The translations under genes were made by a program, and so were the position numbers. 31,964 nucleotides of DNA from Caryophanales bacterium UBA3935 (GTDB lineage: Bacteria > Bacillota_I > Bacilli_A > ML615J-28 > CAG-698): assembly GCA_002385755.1 (NCBI GenBank), contig DGED01000042.1, positions 1 to 31,964 on the forward strand, read 5' to 3'. The notes under the pieces are model-generated. The model did no database searches, was not told the DNA's origin, and worked only from the letters and a program-made list of their open reading frames with translations. Every line of letters starts with the position of its first letter. The stretch's first letter is position 1. Positions 13,034-20,851 of the stretch are shown here, one piece after another.

Positions 13034-15667
13034 TTATTTACCGTGCTTAATCGTCGCCTGCGCGGCCGCCAACCTGGCGATCGGAACGCGGTAGGGAGAG
13101 CAGGAAACATAATCCAAGCCGGCTTTATGGAAGAATTCGATCGAAGAGGGCTCCCCTCCGTGTTCGCCGCAAACGCCGAGTTTTAAATCGGGTTTGGCTT
13201 TTCTTCCCAATTCGCAGGCAAGCTCCACCAATTGACCCACGCCTTCCTGGTCAAGTTTCGCAAACGGATCAAATTCATAAATCCGTTTCTCGTAATAATG
13301 GGTAAGGAAGGTCCCGGCGTCGTCGCGGCTGAAGCCGAACGTCATCTGCGTTAAATCGTTAGTACCGAAACTGAAGAAATCGGCTTCCTCGGCGATTTCT
13401 TTAGCGCGCAAACAAGCGCGCGGAATCTCGATCATAGTCCCGATTTTATAATCGCAGGTCATGTTGTGGGCCGCGAGCAACTCGTCGGCTTTTCTCACGA
13501 CTATATCTTTAATATATTTTAGCTCTTTTTCATCGCCGATAAGCGGAATCATAATCTCCGGCGCGGCGGTGTATTGGGGATTTCTTTTCTTGACGTTTAT
13601 CCAAGCTTCGATAACGGCCTGGGTTTGCATTTCCGCGAGTTCGGGATGAGAGACGGAAAGACGGCAGCCGCGATGCCCGAGCATCGGGTTAAACTCGTGC
13701 AGTTCCGAAATCTTCGCCCGAAGCCGCTCGACGGTGATGCCAAGTTCCGCGGCGATCGCTTTAATTTCTTCCGGATCGGTGGGGAGGAACTCGTGCAGCG
13801 GCGGGTCCAGATACCTGATGGTGACGGGAAAGTTGCCCATCGCCTCAAATATCTTTTCAAAATCATCCCTTTGCATCGGCAATAATTTATTTAATGCGCG
13901 GGTTCTTTGTTCCGTCGTTTCGGCAACGATCATCTCGCGCATCGCCGTAATGCGCTCGGAATCAAAGAACATGTGCTCCGTCCGGCAAAGACCGATTCCC
14001 TCGGCCCCGAATTCCTTCGCTTGCAAAGCGTCGACCGGCGTGTCGGCGTTGGTCCTTATTTTAAGTCTTCTTATTTCATCGCACCAGTTCATGAACTTCT
14101 CAAAATTGCCGGTAATTTTCGCCGGTACGGTCGGGATTCTTTCGCCGTATATAGCGCCGGTGGAACCGTCAAGAGAAATCCAATCGCCAAGATTATATTT
14201 TTTGCCGTTAAGCTTGAAATATCCTTCTTCCTCGTAAATCTCAAGCGCCTTGCATCCGGAGACGCAGCATTTCCCCATTCCGCGGGCGACAACCGCCGCG
14301 TGGGAAGTCATGCCGCCGCGGGCCGTGAGGAAGCCCTCGGAAACGTGCATTCCTTCGATGTCTTCCGGCGAGGTCTCGAGCCTTACCAGAATCACTTTCT
14401 TGCCTTCCTCGGCATATTCAAGCGCTTGTTTTATATTGAAAACGACCTGGCCGGTAGCCGCGCCCGGCGACGCCGGCAAGCCTTCGCCGATTATTTCGGC
14501 TTTTTTAAGGGCCGCGTCGTCAAACTGCGGATGCAACAAAGTATCGAGCTGCTGCGGTTGGACGAGCATTAAAGCCCGTTCTTTGGATATTTTGCCTTCT
14601 TCAAACATCTCGACCGCGATCCGTAGAGCGGCTTGCGCCGTGCGTTTGCCGCTACGGGTTTGCAGCAGGTACAATTTATTGTTTTCAATCGTAAATTCAA
14701 TATCCTGCATATCTTTGAAATGATTTTCCAATTTCAACGCCAAATCGGCGAACTGCTCGTAAATCTCGGGCATCGCTTTTTTAAGTTCCGATATTGGGGA
14801 CGGCGTCCGAATTCCCGCGACGACGTCTTCGCCCTGAGCGTTGATCAGATATTCGCCGTAAAGTTCGTTTTCGCCGGTTGCCGGATTTCGCGTGAACGCG
14901 ACCCCGGTCCCGCAGTCATCGCCCATATTGCCGTATACCATCGATTGGACGTTAACGGCCGTTCCCCATTCGTAAGGTATATGGTTTATTTTGCGATAAT
15001 AATTGGCGCGCGGGTTATCCCAAGAACGGAACACGGCGTTAATAGCCCCGAACAACTGTTCTTTCGGGTCGCTCGGAAAATCCGTCTTTAGTTCGCTGCG
15101 GTAATATTCTTTAAAGCGAGTAACCATTTCTTTAAAATCATCGGCTGTGAATTCCGTGTCTAACTCGATGTTTCGCTCTTTTTTCATCTCGTCAATTATT
15201 TCTTCGAACTGCGACTTTGAGAGCCCCATTACGACGTCGGAATACATTTGAATGAAACGCCGGTAAGAATCGTAGGCAAAACGGGGATTTCCGGTCTTCT
15301 CGGCCAACCCTTTGACCACGGTGTCGTTTAATCCCAAATTAAGAATCGTATCCATCATCCCGGGCATCGATACGCGCGCTCCGCTCCGAACCGAAACCAA
15401 CAGGGGATTTTCGGGGTTACCGAATTTTTTCTCCGTGATTTCTTCCAATTCTGCCAGCGCCGCGTTTATCTGACCGACGATGTCTTCCGATAATTTACGA
15501 TCATTATTGTAATAAAAGGCGCATGCCTCGGTTGTAACGGTGAACCCTTGGGGAATCGGCAGACCCAATTTTGTCATTTGGCCCAGATTGGCGCCTTTTC
15601 CGCCGACAAGATTCCGCATTGTTTCGTCCGTTTCCGTGAACATGTAAACATATTTGGTTTTTGCCAT
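13034..15667 (-). CDS. ppdK: Pyruvate, phosphate dikinase
   Basis: This 877-residue enzyme interconverts pyruvate + ATP + Pi and PEP + AMP + PPi. The N-terminal ATP-grasp region has GGKGANLGQM (22-31) and SVRSGARVSMPGMMDT (92-107). The phosphohistidine domain has GGMTSHAAVVARGMG (451-465) with catalytic His456 and the neighbouring regulatory Thr454. The C-terminal PEP/pyruvate barrel ends with CGEHGGEPSS, holding the conserved Cys of PPDK. Length and motif order are normal and distinguish it from PEP synthase and PTS enzyme I. SD AGGAGG precedes ATG. It is monocistronic with its own promoter and terminator. In fermentative Bacilli and some Mollicutes PPDK works in PPi-linked glycolysis; that role is inferred here. 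Confidence 0.97.
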   Translation of the reverse strand: MAKTKYVYMFTETDETMRNLVGGKGANLGQMTKLGLPIPQGFTVTTEACAFYYNNDRKLSEDIVGQINAALAELEEITEKKFGNPENPLLVSVRSGARVSMPGMMDTILNLGLNDTVVKGLAEKTGNPRFAYDSYRRFIQMYSDVVMGLSKSQFEEIIDEMKKERNIELDTEFTADDFKEMVTRFKEYYRSELKTDFPSDPKEQLFGAINAVFRSWDNPRANYYRKINHIPYEWGTAVNVQSMVYGNMGDDCGTGVAFTRNPATGENELYGEYLINAQGEDVVAGIRTPSPISELKKAMPEIYEQFADLALKLENHFKDMQDIEFTIENNKLYLLQTRSGKRTAQAALRIAVEMFEEGKISKERALMLVQPQQLDTLLHPQFDDAALKKAEIIGEGLPASPGAATGQVVFNIKQALEYAEEGKKVILVRLETSPEDIEGMHVSEGFLTARGGMTSHAAVVARGMGKCCVSGCKALEIYEEEGYFKLNGKKYNLGDWISLDGSTGAIYGERIPTVPAKITGNFEKFMNWCDEIRRLKIRTNADTPVDALQAKEFGAEGIGLCRTEHMFFDSERITAMREMIVAETTEQRTRALNKLLPMQRDDFEKIFEAMGNFPVTIRYLDPPLHEFLPTDPEEIKAIAAELGITVERLRAKISELHEFNPMLGHRGCRLSVSHPELAEMQTQAVIEAWINVKKRNPQYTAAPEIMIPLIGDEKELKYIKDIVVRKADELLAAHNMTCDYKIGTMIEIPRACLRAKEIAEEADFFSFGTNDLTQMTFGFSRDDAGTFLTHYYEKRIYEFDPFAKLDQEGVGQLVELACELGRKAKPDLKLGVCGEHGGEPSSIEFFHKAGLDYVSCSPYRVPIARLAAAQATIKHGK

Positions 15668-15693
15668 GCATACCTCCTGATTATTATATTTCG

Positions 15694-15722
15694 ATTATAA
15701 CATATCCGGTTTTAAAACTCAA
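15694..15722 (-). promoter_or_regulatory. Promoter of ppdK (extended -10)
   Basis: Minus-strand TTGAGT (15722-15717), 17-bp spacer and TATAAT (15699-15694) with TG upstream (TGTTATAAT). The -35 touches the stop codon of the upstream thiolase gene. Confidence 0.8.
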
Positions 15723-16526
15723 TTAATCATATAAATCCAGAAAAGAAAATGTTTTCCCACGATGTCGCCATTTTATCGCGCGATCCAAATTTATATTTGC
15801 GCCGCTTCGGAAAATATTAATATCTATATCCTTGTTAGTTTTTTTAAGTTGCGAGATAAGCTTTTTTATTTCCGCGCGCGCCGAATCGCGCTCGCCGGCA
15901 ATTTCGCAACCGCAATCGCCCGTTTCGATGCCCGCATAGCGCATAAAATTAGCGATATCCTTTTCTTTCACGTAAATCATCGGCCTGATAAGTTCCATTC
16001 CGGGAAAATTCGTTGACTTCAGTTTCGGCATCATGAGCTCGAAACTCCCGGCAAAGAAAATGTTCATCAAAATCGTTTCGATCGCGTCGTTGAAATGATG
16101 TCCCAAGGCTATTTTGTTACAGCCGCAATCTCTGGCGAACTCGTACAAAGCCCCGCGACGCATCCGCGCGCAGATATAGCAAGGTTTGTCCCCCGCTAGT
16201 TTCGTCGCCGTCTTGAAAATGTTCTTTTCTTTAACCAAAACCGGAATCTTCAAACGGCGAGCGTTATCCAAAAGGCTTTGGAGATGCTCTTCGCCGTAGC
16301 CGGGATCAATCGCGATGAATTTAAGGGAAAATTTAATTTTCCCGCGCCTTGCCGTTTCCTGAAACAGTTTGCCCATCACAAAACTGTCTTTCCCGCCGGA
16401 AAGACAGACGGCGACGCGGTCGCCGGACGAAATCATCTTGTAGTCGTCAAGAGCGTTTACAAAGGGACGATACAGTCTCGAGCGGTAAGTTTTGATGAGC
16501 GCCTTTTCTATTGCCGCAATATTCAT
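15723..16526 (-). CDS. TtcA-like tRNA cytidine(32) 2-thiolation PP-loop ATPase
   Basis: This 267-residue PP-loop ATPase has SGGKDS (43-48), the adenylation loop. CYICARMRRG (116-125) supplies a CxxC pair (Cys116 and Cys119), and later cysteines Cys205 and Cys207 lie in GDCGCE. This arrangement fits TtcA, where two CxxC cysteines and one distal cysteine hold a 4Fe-4S cluster, rather than TilS or ThiI. GHHFNDAIET (142-151) is the conserved PP-loop-family segment. TtcA thiolates C32 in some tRNAs; whether that is the substrate here is inference. SD TGAGGT precedes the ATG. It follows an unknown membrane protein gene by 35 bases and probably shares its promoter. Confidence 0.85.
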   Translation of the reverse strand: MNIAAIEKALIKTYRSRLYRPFVNALDDYKMISSGDRVAVCLSGGKDSFVMGKLFQETARRGKIKFSLKFIAIDPGYGEEHLQSLLDNARRLKIPVLVKEKNIFKTATKLAGDKPCYICARMRRGALYEFARDCGCNKIALGHHFNDAIETILMNIFFAGSFELMMPKLKSTNFPGMELIRPMIYVKEKDIANFMRYAGIETGDCGCEIAGERDSARAEIKKLISQLKKTNKDIDINIFRSGANINLDRAIKWRHRGKTFSFLDLYD

Positions 16527-16561
16527 ATTTTACCTCAAAACAAAGGGCGCATACGCCGGTT

Positions 16562-17560
16562 TTATTTTCTCGACTTTTTGGCTTTCCCAGCGGTTTTTTC
16601 GGCATAGGCGGTTTCCGCAAGCCAAGCAATGTAAAACGAGAAAGTGATAACTCCGACGATAATAAAAGCAATTAGCGAAATCCACCATAGATAATGCTTG
16701 AACAACCATTTGAGATAATCCGAATTCCGCAGGTTTTGCATGTAACTCGGGGTCCAGTCTTGGTAATCAAGTTTCTCGGGATCGCTGTAATACCCGTCCA
16801 ATTCCAATTCGATGACTTTTGTCTGTAAGGGCAGCTGGTTTTCGTCGAGAACTTCTTCAACGGACGCGTATACTTCAAAAAGGGCTTTATCGTTTTCGCT
16901 CCAATCAATATCCGTTATCCGGTGAAACCCGAGCGGGCATAATACTAGTTCGTCGGTTTCTTTCTTTTTGTTTCCCGAATAACCTTGTTTAAAATCTACG
17001 TCGGCGTCATAATCGGGAATGACGGACATCATGTCGGATAACGTCATAAAGCCAACTTCGCGGTCAGGAGAGCGGATGACGGTGCCGTCTTCCGCTATTC
17101 TAAATATTTTCGCCGAAATTTCGGGAACATTCGAGTCCTCGATTTTTTGCTTTACCAAACTATCGACGTCAAAGGCTTCCCTTAATCGCAAATACTGCAC
17201 GTCGTAAAAAGTAAATAAATACTCGACCCGGTCCTCTCCCTGCGCTTCATAAATCGCCCGGTATATTTCCAAAACAAACAATTTCTCGCCTTGTTCGTTT
17301 TCGATTGTTTGACTGAAAAAAGGCTCTTCTTCATACAGTTTATAATGGGAATTAAGGCCATATCTCAAAACACGGTGGATTTTTTCGCGGGTTGTAAAGT
17401 CTTCTTCAAAAACAAAAAAATTTTGCCGGTACTTATCATACCATTTCCCTTGGCCGAATTTTTCCGACTTGTAGCCGTAATTGCCGACAAAAAACGCGGC
17501 CGCAAGGGGAAGCAAAATAACAAAAAACAATATTAAATATTTTTTTAGCGCTTTGCTCAT
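16562..17560 (-). CDS. Bitopic membrane protein of unknown function
   Basis: This 332-residue protein is unrecognised. It has an N-terminal hydrophobic segment at about 8-26, an extracytoplasmic domain of about 260 residues rich in Asp, Glu and aromatic residues, a second hydrophobic segment at about 292-314 and a short Lys/Ala-rich cytoplasmic tail ending KKSRK. The two-anchor layout would place both ends inside the cell and the central domain outside. No catalytic motif or repeat stands out. It is the first gene of a two-gene unit with the TtcA-like gene. SD GGAGG is 6 bases before ATG, and the gene has a strong promoter. Confidence 0.75.
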   Translation of the reverse strand: MSKALKKYLILFFVILLPLAAAFFVGNYGYKSEKFGQGKWYDKYRQNFFVFEEDFTTREKIHRVLRYGLNSHYKLYEEEPFFSQTIENEQGEKLFVLEIYRAIYEAQGEDRVEYLFTFYDVQYLRLREAFDVDSLVKQKIEDSNVPEISAKIFRIAEDGTVIRSPDREVGFMTLSDMMSVIPDYDADVDFKQGYSGNKKKETDELVLCPLGFHRITDIDWSENDKALFEVYASVEEVLDENQLPLQTKVIELELDGYYSDPEKLDYQDWTPSYMQNLRNSDYLKWLFKHYLWWISLIAFIIVGVITFSFYIAWLAETAYAEKTAGKAKKSRK

Positions 17561-17586
17561 TATTAGCCTCCTTCAATACGAATAGT

Positions 17587-17616
17587 ATTATACCACAAAT
17601 AATAACGATATTTCAA
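17587..17616 (-). promoter_or_regulatory. Promoter of the membrane protein/TtcA-like unit
   Basis: Minus-strand TTGAAA (17616-17611), 18-bp spacer and TATAAT (17592-17587) with upstream TG (TGGTATAAT). Confidence 0.75.
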
Positions 17617-17675
17617 TTATTTTTCCAAAAGAAAGACAAATCAAAAATATTCTTTTGAATTTTTGGGGAAAAGTA

Positions 17676-17704
17676 TTGAATTTTTTTGAATAGCGTAGTA
17701 TAAT
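17676..17704 (+). promoter_or_regulatory. Promoter of the NfeD/SPFH operon
   Basis: TTGAAT (17676-17681), 17-bp spacer and TATAAT (17699-17704). It is followed by a strong AAAGGAGG at 17713-17720 before the ATG at 17727. Confidence 0.8.
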
Positions 17705-17726
17705 ATGTAATGAAAGGAGGAATTAG

Positions 17727-18104
17727 ATGAATGTTCAATGGTTCTCCAAAAACCTGCAAGGCGTCGTGACGATTTATGAAACTAACATTACCCTAAACAC
17801 GGTCGCCAAGACTTATTTTAGAAACGCCCACAAAACCTTAATTGGTTATAGTAAGGACGAGAATATCTTATTGATTAAAGCGCTCGACAAGGAAGATTCG
17901 ATGATGTCCAAATACAACCCAGGCGATTTGCGCTCGATTTCGATCAAATCGAGTTACGGTAGAATCAACGGCAAGGACATCATTGAAAACATTCGAAAAT
18001 TCTACCCGCTTGACTTCTCAAAGAAGAACATGTACAAATTTCCCTGCGAATGGGACGCGACAAAAAAGTATTTAAAAGTATATATGGAAAGGGAGATACA
18101 GTAA
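17727..18104 (+). CDS. Hypothetical protein, first gene of the NfeD/SPFH operon
   Basis: This 125-residue soluble protein is unrecognised. It has no signal peptide or membrane segment. It is basic, with beta-prone stretches (VVTIYETNITLNTVAKTYF at about 13-31, LIGYSKDENILLIKAL at about 38-53) and a helical segment (DIIENIRKFY) before a final strand-rich tail. It has a very strong AAAGGAGG SD and a well-matched promoter, so expression is expected. Its stop is one base before the NfeD start codon, implying coupling with the membrane partner. Confidence 0.75.
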   Translation: MNVQWFSKNLQGVVTIYETNITLNTVAKTYFRNAHKTLIGYSKDENILLIKALDKEDSMMSKYNPGDLRSISIKSSYGRINGKDIIENIRKFYPLDFSKKNMYKFPCEWDATKKYLKVYMEREIQ

Positions 18105-18105
18105 T

Positions 18106-18591
18106 ATGTATTTTCTGAAACAATTTGAATGGATTGATTGGACTTTGTTGGCGGTTTGGATTATAATATTTATAATCACGATTATCGTTGAACTTGAAAC
18201 CTTTAATTTGGTCTCAATCTGGTTTTCTCTCGGATCCCTTGTTGCTTTGATTTGTGGGATCATATTCGCGAGCCCGCTTGCGCAGATTTTCATTTTTCTC
18301 GGCACTTCGGCCGTAGCCGTTGCCGCAACGAGGCCTTTTGTGAAAAAACTTACGGGCCGCTCGATTATTCGGACCAACGCCGACCGTTTTGTCGGGAAAG
18401 TAGGGGTTGTAACAAAGGAAATCCATCCGTTTGAAATTGGCGAAGTGAAAGTGAACAACAGCTTCTGGCGCGCCATCAACAAGGATAATGAGACAATTAA
18501 TGTCGGGGCGCTTGTCTCCGTCGACGGAATCGAAGGAATTAAACTCATCGTGTCAAAAATCGACAACAAATCCAACATGGAAATATTATAA
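18106..18591 (+). CDS. NfeD-like membrane protein
   Basis: This 161-residue protein has hydrophobic segments at about 10-28, 35-52 and 56-70, then a soluble beta-rich OB-fold-like domain (about 88-160) with GKVGVVTKEI and VGALVSVDGIEGIKLIV. This is the layout of short NfeD family proteins. Family members are encoded next to SPFH/stomatin or flotillin genes and are thought to act with them in membrane microdomains. Here an SPFH gene lies about 255 bases downstream, supporting the pairing. It has no N-terminal ClpP-like protease domain, so it is the short form. Confidence 0.88.
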   Translation: MYFLKQFEWIDWTLLAVWIIIFIITIIVELETFNLVSIWFSLGSLVALICGIIFASPLAQIFIFLGTSAVAVAATRPFVKKLTGRSIIRTNADRFVGKVGVVTKEIHPFEIGEVKVNNSFWRAINKDNETINVGALVSVDGIEGIKLIVSKIDNKSNMEIL

Positions 18592-18605
18592 CGATATAGG
18601 GGGCT

Positions 18606-18773
18606 ATGGCTTTATCTCACTTTTTCTTGTCCGAAAAGATAGGCAGAAAATCAGGCGTACTCTATAAGGGAAATATCAATCCTTCGCATCAAGTTCTCGC
18701 CGGAAAAATTATCGACACCAATAATGTAATTCCATCCGAGAGGCTTTGCGCCTTGGAAGAATTTACGAGGTAA
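18606..18773 (+). CDS. Small ORF (55 codons) between NfeD and SPFH genes
   Basis: An uninterrupted frame from ATG to TAA encodes 55 residues starting MALSHFFLSEKIGR and ending LCALEEFTR. A purine-rich ATAGGGGG lies just before ATG, rather close for a normal SD. The composition looks coding, with an amphipathic start and a polar body, and the frame fills most of the 255-base gap between its neighbours. No family is recognised and there is no membrane segment. Confidence 0.5.
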   Translation: MALSHFFLSEKIGRKSGVLYKGNINPSHQVLAGKIIDTNNVIPSERLCALEEFTR

Positions 18774-18846
18774 AAATCAACCCCGCAATATCCGAAGATT
18801 TATCATAATTTAAAATCTAAATAAGCAAAAGAAAATAGGAGGGTTT

Positions 18847-19773
18847 ATGAATTTGGTAATGTTGTTTTTATCAGACGGCGCCATCGCGGCGCTGATTATT
18901 ATCGTCGTTTTACTTCTCATCATCGTCATTTCGGGATTTAGAATCGTACCGCAAGCAAACGCTTATGTTGTGCAAAGGGTGGGACAATACTATAAGACTT
19001 GGGAAACCGGTATTCATTATCTTGTCCCCTTCATTGACAAGATTGCGAAAAAGGTGTCGCTCAAAGAGCAGGTTTTGGATTTTGACCCGCAGCCGGTCAT
19101 CACCAAAGACAACGTCACGATGCAGATCGACACCGTTGTCTTCTTTTTCATCACCGATCCGAAGGCCTACACCTACGGCGTTGATAACCCGATTTTCGCC
19201 ATTGAAAAACTGACGGCGACGACGCTGCGTAACATCATCGGCGAAATCGATTTGGATCAGACATTAACCAGCCGCGATTTGATTAACGCCAAAATGCGCG
19301 ACATTCTCGACGAGGCGACCGACCCGTGGGGAATTAAAGTCAACCGCGTCGAGTTAAAAAACATTCTCCCGCCGAAAGACATCAGGGACGCGATGGAAAA
19401 ACAAATGCGCGCGGAACGCGAGCGGCGCGAGGCCATCCTTAGAGCCGAAGGTGAAAAAAGCGCCAGAATCCTGCAAGCCGAAGGGATGAAGCAATCGCAA
19501 ATACTTGAGGCCGAAGGTAAAAAGCAAGCGGCGATACTCAAAGCGGAGGGCGAGGCCGAAGCAATTCTTCGAGTCCAGGACGCCACCGCTCAGGGATTAC
19601 AAATGTTGAAAAAAGCCGGCGCCGATGACTCCGTTCTCACCCTTAAGGCCTATGAAGCGTTAAAGTCCATGGCGGACGGAAAAGCCACGAAAATCATTAT
19701 TCCTTCGGAAATCCAGGGAATCGCCGGTTTGGTCACTTCAATGAAAGAAGTTCTAAAGGACAATAAAGAATAG
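18847..19773 (+). CDS. SPFH/stomatin-family membrane protein (QmcA-like)
   Basis: This is a 308-residue protein with one N-terminal membrane segment (about 11-30). The SPFH (band 7) domain covers about 32-190 and includes VPQANAYVVQRVGQYYKTWE and ITDPKAYTYGVDNP. From about 196 there is a coiled coil of four 11-residue repeats of pattern ILxAEGxKxxx, then a tail with TLKAYEAL. It matches the bacterial stomatin/QmcA subgroup. These form large membrane-bound oligomers linked to lipid microdomains and membrane proteases, often with NfeD. SD is AGGAGGG. Confidence 0.92.
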   Translation: MNLVMLFLSDGAIAALIIIVVLLLIIVISGFRIVPQANAYVVQRVGQYYKTWETGIHYLVPFIDKIAKKVSLKEQVLDFDPQPVITKDNVTMQIDTVVFFFITDPKAYTYGVDNPIFAIEKLTATTLRNIIGEIDLDQTLTSRDLINAKMRDILDEATDPWGIKVNRVELKNILPPKDIRDAMEKQMRAERERREAILRAEGEKSARILQAEGMKQSQILEAEGKKQAAILKAEGEAEAILRVQDATAQGLQMLKKAGADDSVLTLKAYEALKSMADGKATKIIIPSEIQGIAGLVTSMKEVLKDNKE

Positions 19774-19815
19774 CAAGAATAGGAGCGGGAGGCTAATCGT
19801 CTCTTGCTTTTTTTT
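19772..19815 (+). terminator. Probable terminator of the NfeD/SPFH operon
   Basis: AGCAAGA (19772-19778) pairs with TCTTGCT (19802-19808) around a 23-base loop, followed by a run of eight or more T. The loop is longer than usual, but the T-run is strong and placement is right after the SPFH stop. Confidence 0.55.
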
Positions 19816-19816
19816 C

Positions 19817-19845
19817 TTTACTTTATCGCTTCATTATATTAAAAT
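19817..19845 (+). promoter_or_regulatory. Promoter of the PAP2 phosphatase gene
   Basis: TTTACT (19817-19822), 17-bp spacer and TAAAAT (19840-19845), about 20 bases upstream of the start codon. Confidence 0.5.
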
Positions 19846-19863
19846 AAAAAGGACGAAAGGAAA

Positions 19864-20778
19864 ATGGTTATGAACACTTGGGAAGTTAAAATCGTCCAAG
19901 CCTTGCGCGACGCTGCAACCGGCTTTTTTGACATCTTATTTGAAGCGATTACTTTTCTGGGCGAAAAGGAAGTGCTAATCGTTCTCTTGATATTAGTTTA
20001 TTTCATATATTCAAAAAAGGCGGGCCAAAGATTGGCTTACGCCGTCTTCACTTCGCTTTTGCTGAATAATACGGTGAAAGGGTTGGTTAAAAGACCGCGC
20101 CCGTGGACTGTCGCCGATTATCAGCCGGCGCGACCGGAGACTGCGACCGGTTATTCGTTCCCCAGCGGCCACAGCCAAATCTCGGCAACGACATACGCCT
20201 CGTTTGCCCTGGTGTTTAAACGGAGAACGATAACGATCGCCGTCTCCGCGCTAATCACGCTAATCGGCTTTTCCCGGATATACCTTGGCGTTCATTATCC
20301 CAGCGACGTTCTCGCCGGAATCTTTTTGGGCGTCGGAATCGCGGTGGTCGGGACTTATTTGCACGGCAAATGCGAGGATTGTATAAAAAAACAAATGTTA
20401 TTGTATTTACTGACGCTAGTAATCTTTCTCCCCTTCGTTTTCATTTTCTGGCGACGGGATTACGAAAGCATCGAGATTTATCGCGACTTTTATACTTCTT
20501 ACGCATTTTTCGCGGGTTATATTGCAGCCTCTGCGATTGAGCGTCGATTTGTTAATTTCACCGACAGAGCTCCGATGAAAATAAAAATAATCAGGACCGT
20601 TATCGCAATCGTCTTGGTAATCGGGGTGCTTTTCGGTCTGAAGACCGTCTTACCGGAAAAAAATATCTTTATGGATATGTTAAGGTATGCCCTTCTACCG
20701 GTTATCGGTCTGGGACTATACCCGCTCGCTTGTAAAAATGTATTGTTTTTTTCGGAAAACCAATCAAATAACGCGTAA
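19864..20778 (+). CDS. PAP2-family membrane phosphatase
   Basis: This membrane protein of about 304 residues carries the three acid-phosphatase signature motifs of PAP2: K-x6-RP at Lys72 to Pro80, PSGH (100-103) with a catalytic His, and SRIYLGVHYPSDV (137-149) with the second His and Asp. About six or more hydrophobic segments are visible. Substrates in the family are undecaprenyl pyrophosphate, phosphatidic acid or similar lipid phosphates; the sequence does not decide. The C-terminal third (about 175-304) adds extra membrane helices beyond the minimal PAP2 core. ATG at 19870 has better spacing to AAAGG than ATG at 19864 (9 versus 3 bases) and may be the real start. Confidence 0.9.
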   Translation: MVMNTWEVKIVQALRDAATGFFDILFEAITFLGEKEVLIVLLILVYFIYSKKAGQRLAYAVFTSLLLNNTVKGLVKRPRPWTVADYQPARPETATGYSFPSGHSQISATTYASFALVFKRRTITIAVSALITLIGFSRIYLGVHYPSDVLAGIFLGVGIAVVGTYLHGKCEDCIKKQMLLYLLTLVIFLPFVFIFWRRDYESIEIYRDFYTSYAFFAGYIAASAIERRFVNFTDRAPMKIKIIRTVIAIVLVIGVLFGLKTVLPEKNIFMDMLRYALLPVIGLGLYPLACKNVLFFSENQSNNA

Positions 20779-20781
20779 ACA

Positions 20782-20820
20782 AAAAAATAAAGCGCCGCTA
20801 AAAAGCCGGCGCTCTATTTT
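20782..20820. terminator. Terminator hairpin between PAP2 and mnmE genes
   Basis: AGCGCCG (20791-20797) pairs with CGGCGCT (20807-20813) around a 9-base loop. The minus-strand T-run is strong and serves mnmE; the plus-strand tract (CTATTTTATT) is weaker and may serve the PAP2 gene. Confidence 0.78.
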
Positions 20821-20851
20821 ATTATATTAATATATGAAAGATCTTTAATGC

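Noticed and set aside
13734..15091. Several plus-strand frames (103-221 codons) inside ppdK
   Set aside because: All are antisense to a complete, motif-rich ppdK and lack ribosome binding sites.
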